DNA of 64,000 nucleotides from Macrostomum hystrix (Eukaryota > Platyhelminthes > Macrostomidae), in NCBI GenBank assembly GCA_950097015.1, contig CATNEN010000038.1:1302001-1366000 (forward strand). The letters are read 5' to 3'. The translations under genes were made by a program, and so were the position numbers. Each line of letters starts with the position of its first letter. Position 1 is the stretch's first letter. Under the pieces are notes generated by a model. It had not been told where the DNA came from. It did not search any database and worked only from the letters and a program-made list of their open reading frames with translations. Positions 42,071 to 55,600 of this stretch are shown one piece after another.

Positions 42071-44238
42071 ATGAGAGAGAGTCAGCAGGAGCAGAATCTG
42101 GAACATCATCAACAGCAGCAGCAGCAGCATCTGCTTTCAGCCCCAACGCCGGCATCATGCCCGCCAATCGGCTGCGCGCTCGCTCCCCACCTGTCCGGCC
42201 TAGTTGGCTGCGATGAGCCCGTAGTGGCCTGCGATTTAGCCAGCGCCCAGCGCTGCCTGGCCGACTGGGCTGCCAGATTTCCCAACGTGCACGCCTCAAC
42301 CAGCGCCCAGGCCTTGGGCAGTCGGCCGCTGACTCGCCTACTGGCCATCAGTGGCCGGGTGTCATTTCGAGCCTACTCAAAGGTTGGCGACTGAGACTCA
42401 GTGTTTTATGCTGCGTCTGCTGTTAGACCCGAGCTGACACCGTTGACCTATTTGGTACCCACCCCCATTCGTCCCCACAGTCCGACCTTGACGCGGCCGT
42501 GTCTGCTGGTGTCCCGGGCCACGCCATCCTACTGGCTAATCCGTGCAAAACTCGCGGCCTTGCTGGCCACGCTCGCCGACTTGGCGTTGGCGTCACCGTC
42601 TTCGACTCGGAGCCTGAGCTGCAACGCCTCGCCACCGCCTGGCCAGAGGTCGAGGTTCTGCTGCTCCTGGCAGCTTCGCCGCGCTGCCACCGCCTGGGCG
42701 CTCGGCCGGAAGACGCGCCGCGCCTGCTGGCCGCGGCTCGTCGTTACGGCCTTCGCGTCGCCGGCGTCGCCGTCTGGTTCGGTGACGACGAGGACATCGT
42801 TGGTGCCGAAGACGGCGAAGTCGACGGCTACGTTGACGCTGAGGGCGAATGGGCGACGGCTGCAGCCACAGCCTGCAGCACCTTAACCTTGGCCCGACGT
42901 CTTGGCCATGTCGGCGCTGACGTGGTCGACCTCGGCTGTCTGTCCACAGCTGTTCTGGCCGGCCGCGCCCTGCCAGCGTTTGATGCTGCCGCCGGTGAGT
43001 TAATCACCTCATAGATCCCCACTTCAGAGATCCTCATTTCAGATATCCTCACTGATGTTCTTTACAGATGTCGCCGAACTTGACAATGTGCGTCTCCAGC
43101 GTCCTCGTCTGCTCTGTGACCTGACGCCGGCTCTACTAGCCGAATCGGTTGTCATGGCAACCAAAGTGCTAGCGAAGGCGGCTGCGGAGCTGCCAGGCGG
43201 CTACAGCTACAGGCTGAGCGGACCCGGTCTTGGCGGCCAGCTGTGTGGCCTGTTCGGCCGGGAGGAGAGCAGCGACGGCGTGCCCAGCCGTCTTGCCGAT
43301 TGCGGCGGTGACCCGCTGACTCTGGTCCTGCCTGAGCTCAGCGTCGGTGATTGGCTGTTGTGGCGTGGCATGCGAGCTTGCCCAACTGCGGCACGCCTGA
43401 TGCACTGGTAAGACTGCGTCAAAGTTGCTAATCAGATCCCATTTCCAAAAAACAATCCTTTAAGATCACCTCCTTCCACATCCCCTCCTTCCACATCCCC
43501 TCCTTCCACATCCCCTCCTTCCACATCCCCTCATTCCACATCCCCTCATTCCACATCCCCTCCTTCCACATCCCCTCATTCCACATCCCCTCCTTCCACA
43601 TCCCCTCATTCCACATCCCCTCCTTCCACATCCCCTCCTTCCACATCCCCTCATTCCACATCCCCTCCTTCCACACGGCCTCCTTCCATATGGCCTCATT
43701 CCACATCCACTCCTTCAACATCCCCTCCTTCCACATCCCCTCCTTCCACATCCCCTCCTTCCACATCCCCTCATTCCACATCCCCTCCTTCCACATCCCC
43801 TCATTCCACATCCCCTCCTTCCACATCCCCTCCTTCCACATCCCCTCCTTCCACATCCCCTCCTTCCACACGGCCTCCTTCCACATGGCCTCATTCCACA
43901 TCCACTCCTTCAACATCCCCTCATTCCACATCCCTTCTTCCACATCCCCTCCTTCCGCATCCCCTCCCTCCACATCCCCTCCTTCCGCATCCCCTCCTTC
44001 CACATCCCCTCCTTCCACATCCCCTCCTTCCACATCCCCTCCTTCCACACCCCCTCCTTCTACACTCCCTCCTTCTAGATCCAATCATTTCCGATCACTT
44101 CAGATCCCTACTTATAGATGATAGCCAACTCTAACGATACATCCCTATCGCTCTGACGTTGCCAGTCTGTTCACCGGCGAATTGATGGACACTAAGGCGG
44201 CCGCCTGTCTAGAAGAGGAGCCGCTGCCAGCCTCTTGA
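42071..44238 (+). CDS. Ornithine-decarboxylase-like pseudoenzyme (antizyme-inhibitor-like)
   Basis: Exons 42071-42382, 42481-42994, 43068-43407 and 44166-44238 (TGA) join in phase to 412 residues. The fold-type III ODC pattern is clear: ILLANPCK (120-127), FDSEPELQRLA (145-155), RLGARPEDAPRLLAAA, VAGVAVWFG (198-205) and LPELSVGDWLLW (363-374) followed by PTAA. Active-site elements are missing: no Lys occurs before residue 104, so the PLP lysine is gone; the His of the GVSFHVGSG motif is Trp203; the GGG phosphate loop reads LGCLST; and EPGR reads DLTP. Antizyme inhibitors are ODC relatives without activity that bind antizyme and free ODC, raising polyamines. That role is inferred; an unrelated dead ODC paralogue is possible. 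The N-terminus is Gln/His-rich. Length is below the about 460 residues of ODC. Confidence 0.82.
43465..44085. repeat. 15-bp minisatellite in ODC-like gene intron 3
   Basis: About 41 units of TCCTTCCACATCCCC with CATTCC and CACGGCC variants; a 0.2-kb block is duplicated (43671 and 43871 edges). Open in several frames on both strands because the period is a multiple of three. Confidence 0.97.
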
Positions 44239-44366
44239 GCTGCTCAGCAATTTCTGTCGGGCCAGAAGAAGAGCAATCTACCAGCAGTGATTCTCCCTAG
44301 CCCATTCAGTTTCGCACACTGGCGCCTACTTTTTACCTTAAATTTTTTCTCTACTTTTTAAGCAAC

Positions 44367-44372
44367 AATAAA
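44367..44372 (+). terminator. Likely poly(A) signal of the ODC-like gene
   Basis: AATAAA 129 bp after the TGA stop at 44236-44238. Confidence 0.65.
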
Positions 44373-47300
44373 CGGTCAGGTGGCGATCGCTTCTCTGCGC
44401 CTACTATATTCGGCTATGTAACTACTAATTAGTAGGTAGCTCGGCGCACGCTTTCCTTATTTATCCAATTATCGCTTCTCGTTTTCCCCATAGATTGGCT
44501 GTTGTAGCTTTTCCATCGGTTAAGAATTTAGATTTTCTCAAATATTTTCTTAACCGCTTTTCTTATTGTCATTGAGTCATTTTAAACCACATTTTAACTA
44601 CTTTATCAATTGCGTCTGCTTATCACACAGAAGCCAATTAAATAATTACTGATCAAGCACTGATCAATTTACAGCCAGAATCGAGTTTGAACAGCAAAAC
44701 AATTGCAAACAAACAAATCGTTGTTATAACCACAACCACAGTGCGGGCGAAATTGTTCAGTGCAGGGCTTCATTATCTGTGTTATTCTACAGTTAAAAGC
44801 TATAGAGGCTTCTAGCACTATTATGCGCCCAATTTTGCAAATTCTTCCCAAAATCCGATTTCCGCGCTTTTACTGTGCCGCAATTATTTTGTTTAGTGTT
44901 TTTTTAAATGATTTTTTTCTTCTTTGAATCAAAATTGTTTTTTTTCCAGCACTTTTGCTGTTGCGTCTGTCTTTGGAGCTGCCGCTTTAGACATTTCAAA
45001 TCAAATCTATAAAAAATCATATTAGCGTGACTAAAACAAAAGCCAATGGGTATAAATATTTAGGTTTTGTACAGAGCAGCTCGACAGACTCATAGTTTGC
45101 CAATTGTTCCAGTTGTCGTGTTGAGTTATACAAATTTTATCTACAATCCTATATTATCTCATAAACCCATAATTAATAGCTTTTACACGCTAATATAGAA
45201 TTGTTGTCAGCCACAATGCTCCATTAATGTTATTTTCACTGAGTCAATTGTAATTCTCCAGTTTTTTTGGCAAGTCTTTAATTTTTTGCCGATCAAGTAG
45301 CTGAGAAGCGATGATTTCTGTTGTGCACGGAGCTGACTATAATTTGAAGATGCGATCTAATCTTATTAATAGCCTGCATGAACACTTAAGGCTGAAGAAA
45401 TCGGATGGCTTTTTTATTTTTAACAAGAACAATAAAAATGAATTAATTTCCGATTGCGACTTTAGTCGCACGAAAAATTCGCGCTAACATAGATTAACGC
45501 CCTCCGAGTCATAGCGCGCTTTTCTGATCACCAGTCCGTTCGTCAGCTTTTTGGCACAGGACCGGAGCGGCTCTTGCTATCAATTGCTATCGATTTTAAA
45601 ACCAAAACAAAAAATCGTCTTAGTTTATTTTTTTACTTTTTGTCTTTATTTACATGTGATACTGAGTTGTAACAAAATATAAAATGGAAAAATGGATTCG
45701 TCACAGTACCGAATACGGAGACGTTGATAGTTTTAGCACACGGATTCTAAAATTGAAGTCGCATAAAAAAACATTTTAGTTTCGATCTGTCATTATGCAT
45801 ATGATCTAAAGTGAGTTTTAGGTTAACAAAGGCCGTTGCAAACATAATGTAGGTGATTTTATCTGACTTATCTACGCAAAAAAGTTTGTCAGTTTCTTAT
45901 TGCATGGACTTCTACTAAAAATACTTATACTGGTTTTAATGCGTAAAACCATTTAGATAATTTAAAAATATTTTACTTAGAAACATATGTTAGCTATGCT
46001 TGCTTAGTCCATTGCTTTTTAAAACACATAAAGGTGTTATAAGTGTTGTAATTAGTTGAAAGCTTTCCTGCATTTTCCTTACTTTAGTCCCTTTTATTAA
46101 GTAGCGTATTTTTTATAAATCAATTTTCAGAACAGTATACATAACTCTTTCAATAGTTTCTAGATACAAATATTCAAAAGCAAAATGTTAATTTTTGCAC
46201 AATCAAGTGATTTATGTGTGCCATTTTTTGGTACGCTACATGAAGTAAATTAATTAAGTAGGCCTAACAAAACTGTAATATATTATAGAAACAGGATACT
46301 TGATGCTAAGTCATGTAGGTAATTATGTAATTGTGTAGCCTATTGATCCATCCTACCATACAGTCTTTTTGTAAAACAAACTAAATAATAAATAACAAAC
46401 ACAAAACTCCAGTCAACTAATCAAATCAGTCTAGCTAATTTGACATTGAGTGTTTATGAATAGGCCTACTTATGATTTATTGTTTCTGTATTTCTTTCTA
46501 TTCAAGTTATAAAAGCCAATTTTGTAACATAAATAAATTTATAATTTAAATCAAATCACCACTGAATCTGTTCTTCTAAAGTTTCATTTTCAGGCTCTAA
46601 ATTTTCATGACTGCATCTTATATTATAAATTATAGTTATTTATTTATATATAACTAAATTATACAGATTTGCTATATATAATCATTTAAATAATATAAAA
46701 CTAGCATCTACTCCTTGAAGGATTGCAAAAACAGATAGGGCACCAATTTAAAAATAGAATGCCACAAACTAGGAGATTAACAAAATTTTGATTACCAAAA
46801 ATTTTGTGCTGTGTGCCCTCATTAACAAGTAAAAGCAACTTTGTGTCCTATAAAAAATGTATTTTTGTAACAAAGTTTTAAGCTTTTGTGCTACTGTAGA
46901 GAAAGCTATAGGAATGCAGTGCAATCAAACTTGTTGAGTCATTCATAAACTCACTAAATGTGGCACTCAAACTCCAGTTACTTTAGTAACTGAACCATGA
47001 AGTTTTTGGGCTTAAAATGATGTGACCATTTTCCATGAAAAATGCAACGTTTTAAGTAAATGTAAAAATGTTAATGCTAAATACAAAAACAATGTCCTCA
47101 TTGTCAAAGGCACAAAAAAGCAAGAGCAGGTACAAAGAAAGAGCTTAACTTCCAGTACAGACATAATACTCTTTTGAACTTTTTAGTAGTAGGTGCAATG
47201 CATGAGCATATTGAAAAATGCATATATATATTGAGCGTATTTAAATAAAATACAGATAAAAGTAAAGAATAAACTGGCATATCAAAGAAAACTAGGATAA

Positions 47301-48483
47301 GCAATTCAAGGACCACAAATGAATTCATAACATTCTGTAGACAAAATAATGTAGTAAGCATGCAGTTTTACATTGCTTTATATAAAATGGCTCATTTAAT
47401 ATTCCAGAACTGTGAATAAAGACAGAAGCAATTATTAGAATGCAAACATAGCAAAACTTGACTGTAGACTAAGCAGTCAACAAGACTGTCCAGCCACACA
47501 GCAGAAAAATCAGAACACAAAACTAAGCCTAACAGTTCAACTCAGCATGTAGATGAATTGACACAGTGCTATAGTATGGGCAATTGTGAAAAAACAGGAA
47601 TTGGTCCAAGTGCAGAAAATGAAAAATCTGTTAGGTAGTCAGACCATTAAAAATTGTGCAAACATGACAACACAAAACTGAAGCTCAATTAGCTCCAAAC
47701 TTCAGTGGCTTGATGATGTAGCTGGCCTCTCTCAAGTGCACTTGGATGCTGCTACAGGTAGTCAATTGGGTCTGGATTGCCTTGGCTGAATGCAGAAGAC
47801 CAATTAACTGCCAATTGCTGCTGAGCTTAGTAATGCTCATGACATGCTAGACAGAATCTAAGTCTTTGATGAGCAGCTTGTTGAGATCTTCACAGTTTAG
47901 CCCAATGGCTGACAGATGTCTGGGGGACTGCCACCAGTGCCGGTTACCGGCAGTTGGGTGCATCTCTTTACTGCCATGAGACTGCTCAGCTCGGTTCAGT
48001 TTGGTTGGCCTAGTGCTCAATTCTGCTGCATTGGTGCTGTGCTAGGCTGCATGGCAACCACCTTGGTGCACAGTGCACGGAGCTTGTCAAGACATGAGCT
48101 CATTAAACATGGTGCACAAGCTCTAGTAACTCTCAGTCACCGAACCATGCCATTGGTTTGCCATACTATTGATTTTTAGAAATATGTTTCGAAGATAAAA
48201 AAATGAATACCTAATGCATATAAAAAAATAGTAATAAAGTTTTCTTGCAATTATCCTTATAAACTCTTAATCAACCTTACCATTAAATTGTATTATATTT
48301 TTAGACTAAATTGAACAAGTTTTTTAGTTTTTAAGCTTCTCTACTTTCAGTGTTCTTACAAAAAGTAAATCATAGATTGCCAAGTGCAGTACTGTGCAGA
48401 CTCCTATGAGCTGTGCAAGTTACCTATCAGCAGACTTACTGCGCAACTTATTAACCAGATTAGCCTATTAAGTAGACAGAACT
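44373..48483. other. AT-rich intergenic desert
   Basis: Four kilobases without a supported gene or long tandem array. A GC-richer stretch at 47690-48180 reads in broken minus-strand frames as peptide-like sequence (for example IQTQLTTCSSIQVHLREASY near 47750) and may be a decayed coding copy of unknown origin. The plus-strand frame at 47916-48179 has no recognisable domain. Confidence 0.4.
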
Positions 48484-51400
48484 ATGTCTGAGCAGACTGC
48501 TCAAGCGCAGCAGCAGCAGCAGCTGGAATGGCCTGAGTGCACCTCACCTGGCGGTCCAGTCTGGGCTGAGTTTCTGGACCCGCCGCTGCAATACACGGCC
48601 ATCGCCTCCTACACGGGAGCCGATGATGATGAGCTCAGCTTCTCAGCCGGAGCCCAGATACTGGTGGTATCACGTGACCCCAGGGACAGCAGGGACGAGG
48701 GCTGGTTTGTGGCTGTCGCAGCTTCTAACGCCAGTAACTCGACCGCCTCCAATCAGGCTAATGATTCCACCGCTGCCGCAGATGAAACTGAAGCTAGCTT
48801 GACTCAGCAAGAACAGCAGCAGCGGCCAGTTCTCAAATTATTACCCGGCAATTTTGTAAGGCCGTCTTCTGAGATTCGATCCAGCGGTGCTGATTATCAG
48901 CAGCAGCAGCAGCAGTGTCAGCTTCAGCAGCTTCGGTCGCCGCCAACAGTATCCTCGCACGAGATTAATTACGAATGCCTGTTGGGATCCGGCGGATTCG
49001 CCGAAGTCCACCGGGCCACCTGGCGCGGCCAGCCAGTAGCCGTGAAGCTGTTCAGTCGAAATTTCTCCCCGGACAAAGTGCGCCGCGAAGCGGAACTAAT
49101 CTGGCTGTGTCGGCATCCGAACATTGTTCAAGTCCTGGCCATTGTGACTGAGTCGCCGCCGGCCCTTCTATTGGAATTCGCCGCCGGCGGGGCGTTGAAC
49201 AATTTTCTGCGCGGCCGGCGACTACCGCCTGATGTGATTGTGCACTGGGCCAGCCAGGTGGCTCAGGGCATGCACTTTTTGCACCAGGGCGCCCCGGTCA
49301 CTGTGTTCCACCGCGATCTCAAGTCTAGCAATAGTGAGCTCTTTATTATATTGTACTTGTATGTCTACTTCTTTTATGCCACTAATTTCACGCAGGTTAT
49401 AACATTGGATTTCGGAAATTCCATTTTTGTTTCGTGGGATTTTATTATCCGTAAATTCCATATCCCATGATTTCATAATCCCAAGATTCCATATCGTGGG
49501 ATTTCATTATCCCTAGATTCCATATCGTGGGATTTCATAATCCCTAGATTCCATATCGTGGGATTTCATAATCTCTAGATTCCATATCGTGGGATTTCAT
49601 AATCCCTAGATTCCATATCGTGGGATTTCATAATCCCTAGATTCCATATCGTGGGATTTCATGATACCTAGATTCCATATCCCATGATTTCATAATACCT
49701 AGATTCCATATCCCATGATTTCATAATCCCTAGATTCCATTTCCTATGATTCATAATCCCTAGATTCCATATCCTATTATTCATAATCCCTAGATTCCAT
49801 ATCCTATTATTCATAATCCCTAGATTCCATATCCTATGATTCATAATCCCTAGATTTCATATCCTATGTTTCATAATCCCGAGATTCCATATCGTGGGAT
49901 TTCATAATACACAGATTCCATATCGTGGGATTTCATAATACACAGATTCCATATCGTGGGATTTCATAATACACAGATTCCATATCGTGGGATTTCATAG
50001 TACACAGATTCCATATAGTGGGATTTTAGAGTACTTGAAAAGTAACATTTTAATTTAAAGTATCTTGCTGATCGATGATCGCATATCTTGTTATTCCGTT
50101 GTGTGTGTGTTTTATGTAGATATTGCCATTCTAGAATATTAATGGCACAGCAGCTTATTACGTACACCAACAAGTCCGCGAGCTCAAAATTGATTTTAGC
50201 GGTACTGACAGCAACTTTAAGAGGCCGGATTCAATTTCTTATTTTCTCCTACCCTCCAACCCTGTCCTGCCACATCCACTCGGCCTTTCCCACCCCAGCT
50301 TCCGTCAACTCCGCATTCCATCCGGCTTGTCGCCCGGCCCGCCCACGCACTGAATGTAGGACAGCAATTGAGCCCCGGCTTTAATAATGTGAAATGAAAT
50401 TTTGGCTCTCCCAGATACACATCCTAGAGTGAGTGCTGAATTCTGAATGCTTTTGCTGTCTAAGTGTAAGTATAAATATATTATCTTCTCTAAAGTACAT
50501 GGAAAGCAAGTTGATGGATATTACTATTTTTATTATTATATCTGAATCTTTTACAAACTTATTCCCCTTGTTGTAAATTCCCCAACTTCAAAATGTCCCC
50601 ATTGTCGATTTCCCATCTTTAAAATGTCCAGTTTTTTTAGATTTCCTATCTTCAGAATATCCCCTTTTCGTGGACTCCACATCTTCAGAATATCCCCTTT
50701 TTGTAGACTCCCCATCTTAAGAATATCCCCTTTTTGTAGACTTCCCATCTTCGAAATTCCCCCCTTTGTGGACTGTACAGTCCAAATCCACGGACTGTAC
50801 AGAGAGAGCTTTACGCAAACTTTAGAAGCTCCGCGTCATAGCTGTGGCTATGCCACTAGCTTTATCCCAGTTAGGCTGCTTTCCGTTTAAATTTATTTGT
50901 GTGGTACTACTGCTAGCCATCTAACAAGTAGTACAGTGCGCGTTTTGAAAGACGTTAATAAAAAAACAAAATATATTGTTTAAACTTTCACAGTATTATT
51001 AAAATTTGCGCCTCGGCCGACATTGGACGATGCGGCTATTGAGGCAGATGAAGGACTCCTCGATGACGAAAGGCTGGCAGACGAGCATCATCGCCAGCAC
51101 AGCTGGCTGCTGTCCCAGGTGCTGCTCATCTCAGACTTTGGCCTAGCCAAAGAGAGCTGCCTGACCCTGCCAGATGTTGACGCCCCCGATGATGACGGCA
51201 ATGCCGACGAAGAAGCCGACCGTCGCGCCGCCGATGGCGGCGTTGGCACCCACGCGTACATGAGCCCTGAGCAGCTTCGCGGCCACTGTCCGTACACCTG
51301 GCATGCGGATGTCTGGTCCTACGGTGTTGTGCTGTGGGAGCTGCTCACTGGCGAAGTGCCCTACGCCAACCTGCTGCCCTACCAGATCATGTTCAACGTG

Positions 51401-52562
51401 GCCAGGGGTCTCTTCCGCCTGCCCATACCGGACTCGTGTCCAGGTGGCTTCCGGCGCCTGCTGGAGGACTGCTGGTCTGAGGCACCCGATGGTCGGCCGC
51501 CTTTCTCCGAGATCCTTTGCCGCCTGGGCGACATTGCGGCTGTTGAATTCGACGACTTTGATGAGCTGCAGGTAAGTCGGTTGTTACTTACTCAGCAATA
51601 ATCTTTTTTTAAATCCCTGTTCTTCCCTTCTGATCCCCTATCTTACCATCTAATACCCATCCTGCCATCTGATCCCAATTCTTCTCTTCTGCTCCTCATT
51701 CTTACCTTCTAATCCTAATTTTCGCCTTTAATTTCTGATTTAAGAATCGAATTTAAGATTCCTGTCTGGTCCCTATCTTGCTGTCTGATCTTTATACCCC
51801 ACTTTGATCGTTTTTCTTTCCTTCTAATCTCTTTTTCATTTTGATCTCTTCCCAAAAATACTGTTCGATTCCCTATCACTCTGCAATCTGACCCATCGCC
51901 CTCGCCCACTGGAACCCCAGGCGGACTGGCGCCAGCAGGTCAAAGCGGCATTCGACCAGCTGCGCGACAAGGAGCGCGAGCTCGAAGAGAAGGACCGGCA
52001 GCTTCAGGATGCGGAGCTGCGCATGCGCATGCTGGAGCAGCGCATGGCTGAGCAGAAGCAGCAGCACGACATCGAGGTGCTGTCCCGGGAGCTGACGATC
52101 TCCCTGCTGCAGGTGCAGCTGCAGTCTTCTGCGGCCGCCGCCTACGCAGCCCAGCACACTCCGCCGAAACCGCCGCGTCGGACGACCACCTTCAGGCGCA
52201 ACGGCGGCGGCGGCGGGTTGTCGTTCCTGAGATCCGGCGTCGGCGGTGTCGGCAATAATTCGCAGAATTCGTCGACAACGCCGGCAGCCGTCGCTGTTGG
52301 AAATGGCGACGCCGGTGGCTGCTCCGCTGCCGATGGCGGCGCCGTTCTGAGCATCTCCCAGCCGACGGATGTTAAGCACCTGTTTCATGTCAGCCACGAG
52401 CAGCTGAGCTTTGCCGGCTTTGCCAGCCCCGGCCTGATGTCGCGTGAGTGTACTTTGAACACCTTCGAGATGCAGTTGGAAGATTTCAGGAATGATTTGA
52501 CAAATTTCACTTGCAGAGAGTGGCTGCGGTTTTGGAATCTTCGAGTCGCCTTTGGCCCAACC

Positions 52563-52600
<38 letters not shown>

Positions 52601-55600
52601 CGCCGACTGACAGAGCTTGTCAAAGCAAAGTTGGCAGCGGTAGTGGCAAGCATCACAGTTTCCGTTCCTGGGGTCATTCCACTTTTGGAAAGTCCAGCAA
52701 GCAGCAGCAGCAACAGCATGCTCAGTCAGCTGGTTATTCGAGGCGCGGCTTCTTTGGAGGCCTGCACAGCTCGCTGCGATTTGCTTCTAGAAGCGCGCCA
52801 GACCTGCCCGAGAAGTGCCCGCCGCCTGGCGAAAGTGGCGCCAACGCCAGTCGTCTCTGGAATCTCAAACGAAGCAGGCATGGTGAGAAATTCTTCTTTT
52901 AGAAGATGCTGCAACTTTGTCTAACATTTATAAGATATGAGAGAATGTCAGATCTCAGAGGCACATCCGAGGTGATAATAGATTGCTGAAAGAGCTACAG
53001 ATCGATTAAGAAAGGAGCCACTGATCGATTGATAAAAGAGCCACTGATCGATTGATAAGGTAGCTACTGATCGGTTGATAAGGGAGCTACTGATCGATTG
53101 ATAAGGTAGCTACTGATCGGTTGATAAGGGAGCTACTGATCGATTGATAAGGGAGCTACTGATCGATTGATAAGGAGCTACTGATCGATTGATGAGGGAG
53201 CTACTGATCGATTGATAAGGGGACTACTGTTCGGTTGATAAGGAAGCTACTGTTCGGTTGATAAGGGAGCTACTGATCGATTGATAAGGGAGCTACTGAT
53301 CGATTGATAAAGGAGCTACTAATCGGTTGATAAGGGAGCTACTGATCGATTGATAAAGGAGCTACTGATCGATTGATGAGGGAGCTACTGATCGATTGAT
53401 GAGGGAGCTACTGATCGATTGATGAGGGAGCTACTGATCGGTTGATAAGGGAGCTACTGATCGATTGATAAGGGAGCTACTGATCGATTGATAAAGGAGC
53501 TACTAATCGGTTGATAAGGGAGCTACTGATCGATTGATAAAGGAGCTACTGATCGATTGATGAGGGAGCTACTGATCGATTGATGAGGGAGCTACTGATC
53601 GATTGATGAGGGAGCTACTGATCGGTTGATAAGGGAGCTACTGATCGATTGATAAGGGAGCCACTGATCGATTGATAAGGTAGCTACTGATCGGTTGATA
53701 AGGGAGCTACTGATCGATTGATAAGGAGCTACTGATCGATTGATGAGGGAGCTACTGATCGATTGATGAGGGAGCTACTGATCGATTGATAAGGGAGCTA
53801 CTGTTCGGTTGATAAGGAAGCTACTGTTCGGTTGATAAGGGAGCTACTGATCGATTGATAAGGGAGCTACTGATCGATTGATAAAGGAGCTACTAATCGG
53901 TTGATAAGGGAGCTACTGATCGATTGATAAAGGAGCTACTGATCGATTGATGAGGGAGCTACTGATCGATTGATGAGGGAGCTACTGATCGATTGATGAG
54001 GGAGCTACTGATCGGTTGATAAGGGAGCTACTGATCGATTGATAAGGGAGCTACTGATCGATTGATAAAGGAGCTACTGATCGATTGATGAGGGAGCTAC
54101 TGATCGGTTGATAAGGGAGCTACTGTTCGATTGATAAGAGAGCTACTGATCGATTGATAACGGAGCTACTGATCGATTTATGAAGCAGCTATTGATCGAT
54201 TGATAAGGGAGCTACTGATCGGTTGATAAGGGAGCTACTGATCTATTGATAACGGAGCTACTGATCGGTTGATAACGGAGCTACTGATCGGTTGCTAAAG
54301 GAGCCACTGATCGATTGATAAGGTAGCTACTGTTCTATTGATGAGGGAGCTACTGATCGATTGATGAGGGAGCTACTGATCGGTTGATAAGGGAGCTACT
54401 GATCGATTGATAAGGTAGCTACTGATCGGTTGATAAGGGAGCTACTGTTCGGTTGATAAGGGAGCTACTGTTCGGTTGATAAGGGAGCTACTGATCGGTT
54501 GATAAGGGAGCTACTGATCGATTGATAAGGTAGCTACTGATCGGTTGATAAGGGAGCTACTGTTCGGTTGATAAGGGAGCTACTGTTCGGTTGATAAAGG
54601 AGCTACTGATTGATTGATAAGGAAGCTACTGATCGATTGATAAGGGAGCTCCTGATCGATTTGTGAAGCAGCTATTGATCGATTGATTACTTGCTCTATT
54701 GACTTTTTTAACGATCTTGCAAATGAAATCTTGTTTTTTAAATGTGCGAATCAAAGCCAATTAGCTAGTTGATTTAGATTCTTGCAGATATTATCAGTAA
54801 TGCATGAGATTTGATGTGCAGCTGTGATTTAAGAAATTTTCTGTGTGTTTCTTCTCATTTGACTTCTAATTACTTTATGACCCTATTCAATAAGTACACT
54901 TCTATGTACTCTGTGAACACATTCCATTGTTATTCTAGTCTTTTGTTATTTTTGGTATATTTTATGGTTGTTGTTTTTGTGCGTTTGAGTTTTATAATAG
55001 TTTTTGTTTTACTGCATTCTCATTTTTAGCAGTTTTGAAACACTTCTTTTATTGTTATTCACCCAACTGATCCAGCTGTTCTATAAGGCCATTCACCCAC
55101 CTGATCCAGCTGTTCTGTAAGGCCATTCACCCACCTGATCCAGCTGTTCTATAAGGCGATTCACCCACCTGATCCAGCTGTTCTGTAAGGCCATTCACCC
55201 ACCTGATCCAGCTGTTCTGTAAGGCCATTCACCCACCTGATCCAGCTGTTCTGTAAGGCCATTCACCCACCTGATCCAGCTGTTCTGTAAGGCCATTCAC
55301 CCACCTGATCCAGATGTTCTATAAGGCCATTCACCCAACTGATCCAGCTGTTCTATAAGGCCATTCACCCAACTGATCCAGCTGTTCTATAGGGCCATTC
55401 ACCCAACTGATCCAGCTGTTCTATAAGGCCATTCACCCACCTTATCCAGATGTTCTATAAGGCGATTCACCCACCTTATCCAGATGTTCTATAAGGCCAT
55501 TCACCCACCTGATCCAGCTGTTCTGTAAGGCCATTCACCCACCTGATCCAGCTGTTCTGTAAGGCGATTCACCCACCTTATCCAGATGTTCTATAAGGCC

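Noticed and set aside
43428-44121. Trp/Lys/Glu/Gly and Ser/Phe/His/Pro repeat ORFs
   Set aside because: Products of the 15-bp array in intron 3 of the ODC-like gene.
50416-50432. Mini-exon between MLK exons 1 and 2
   Set aside because: The 14-bp candidate gives a sequence unlike the expected SSNIL motif, whereas direct joining to 50994 gives SSNILLKF.
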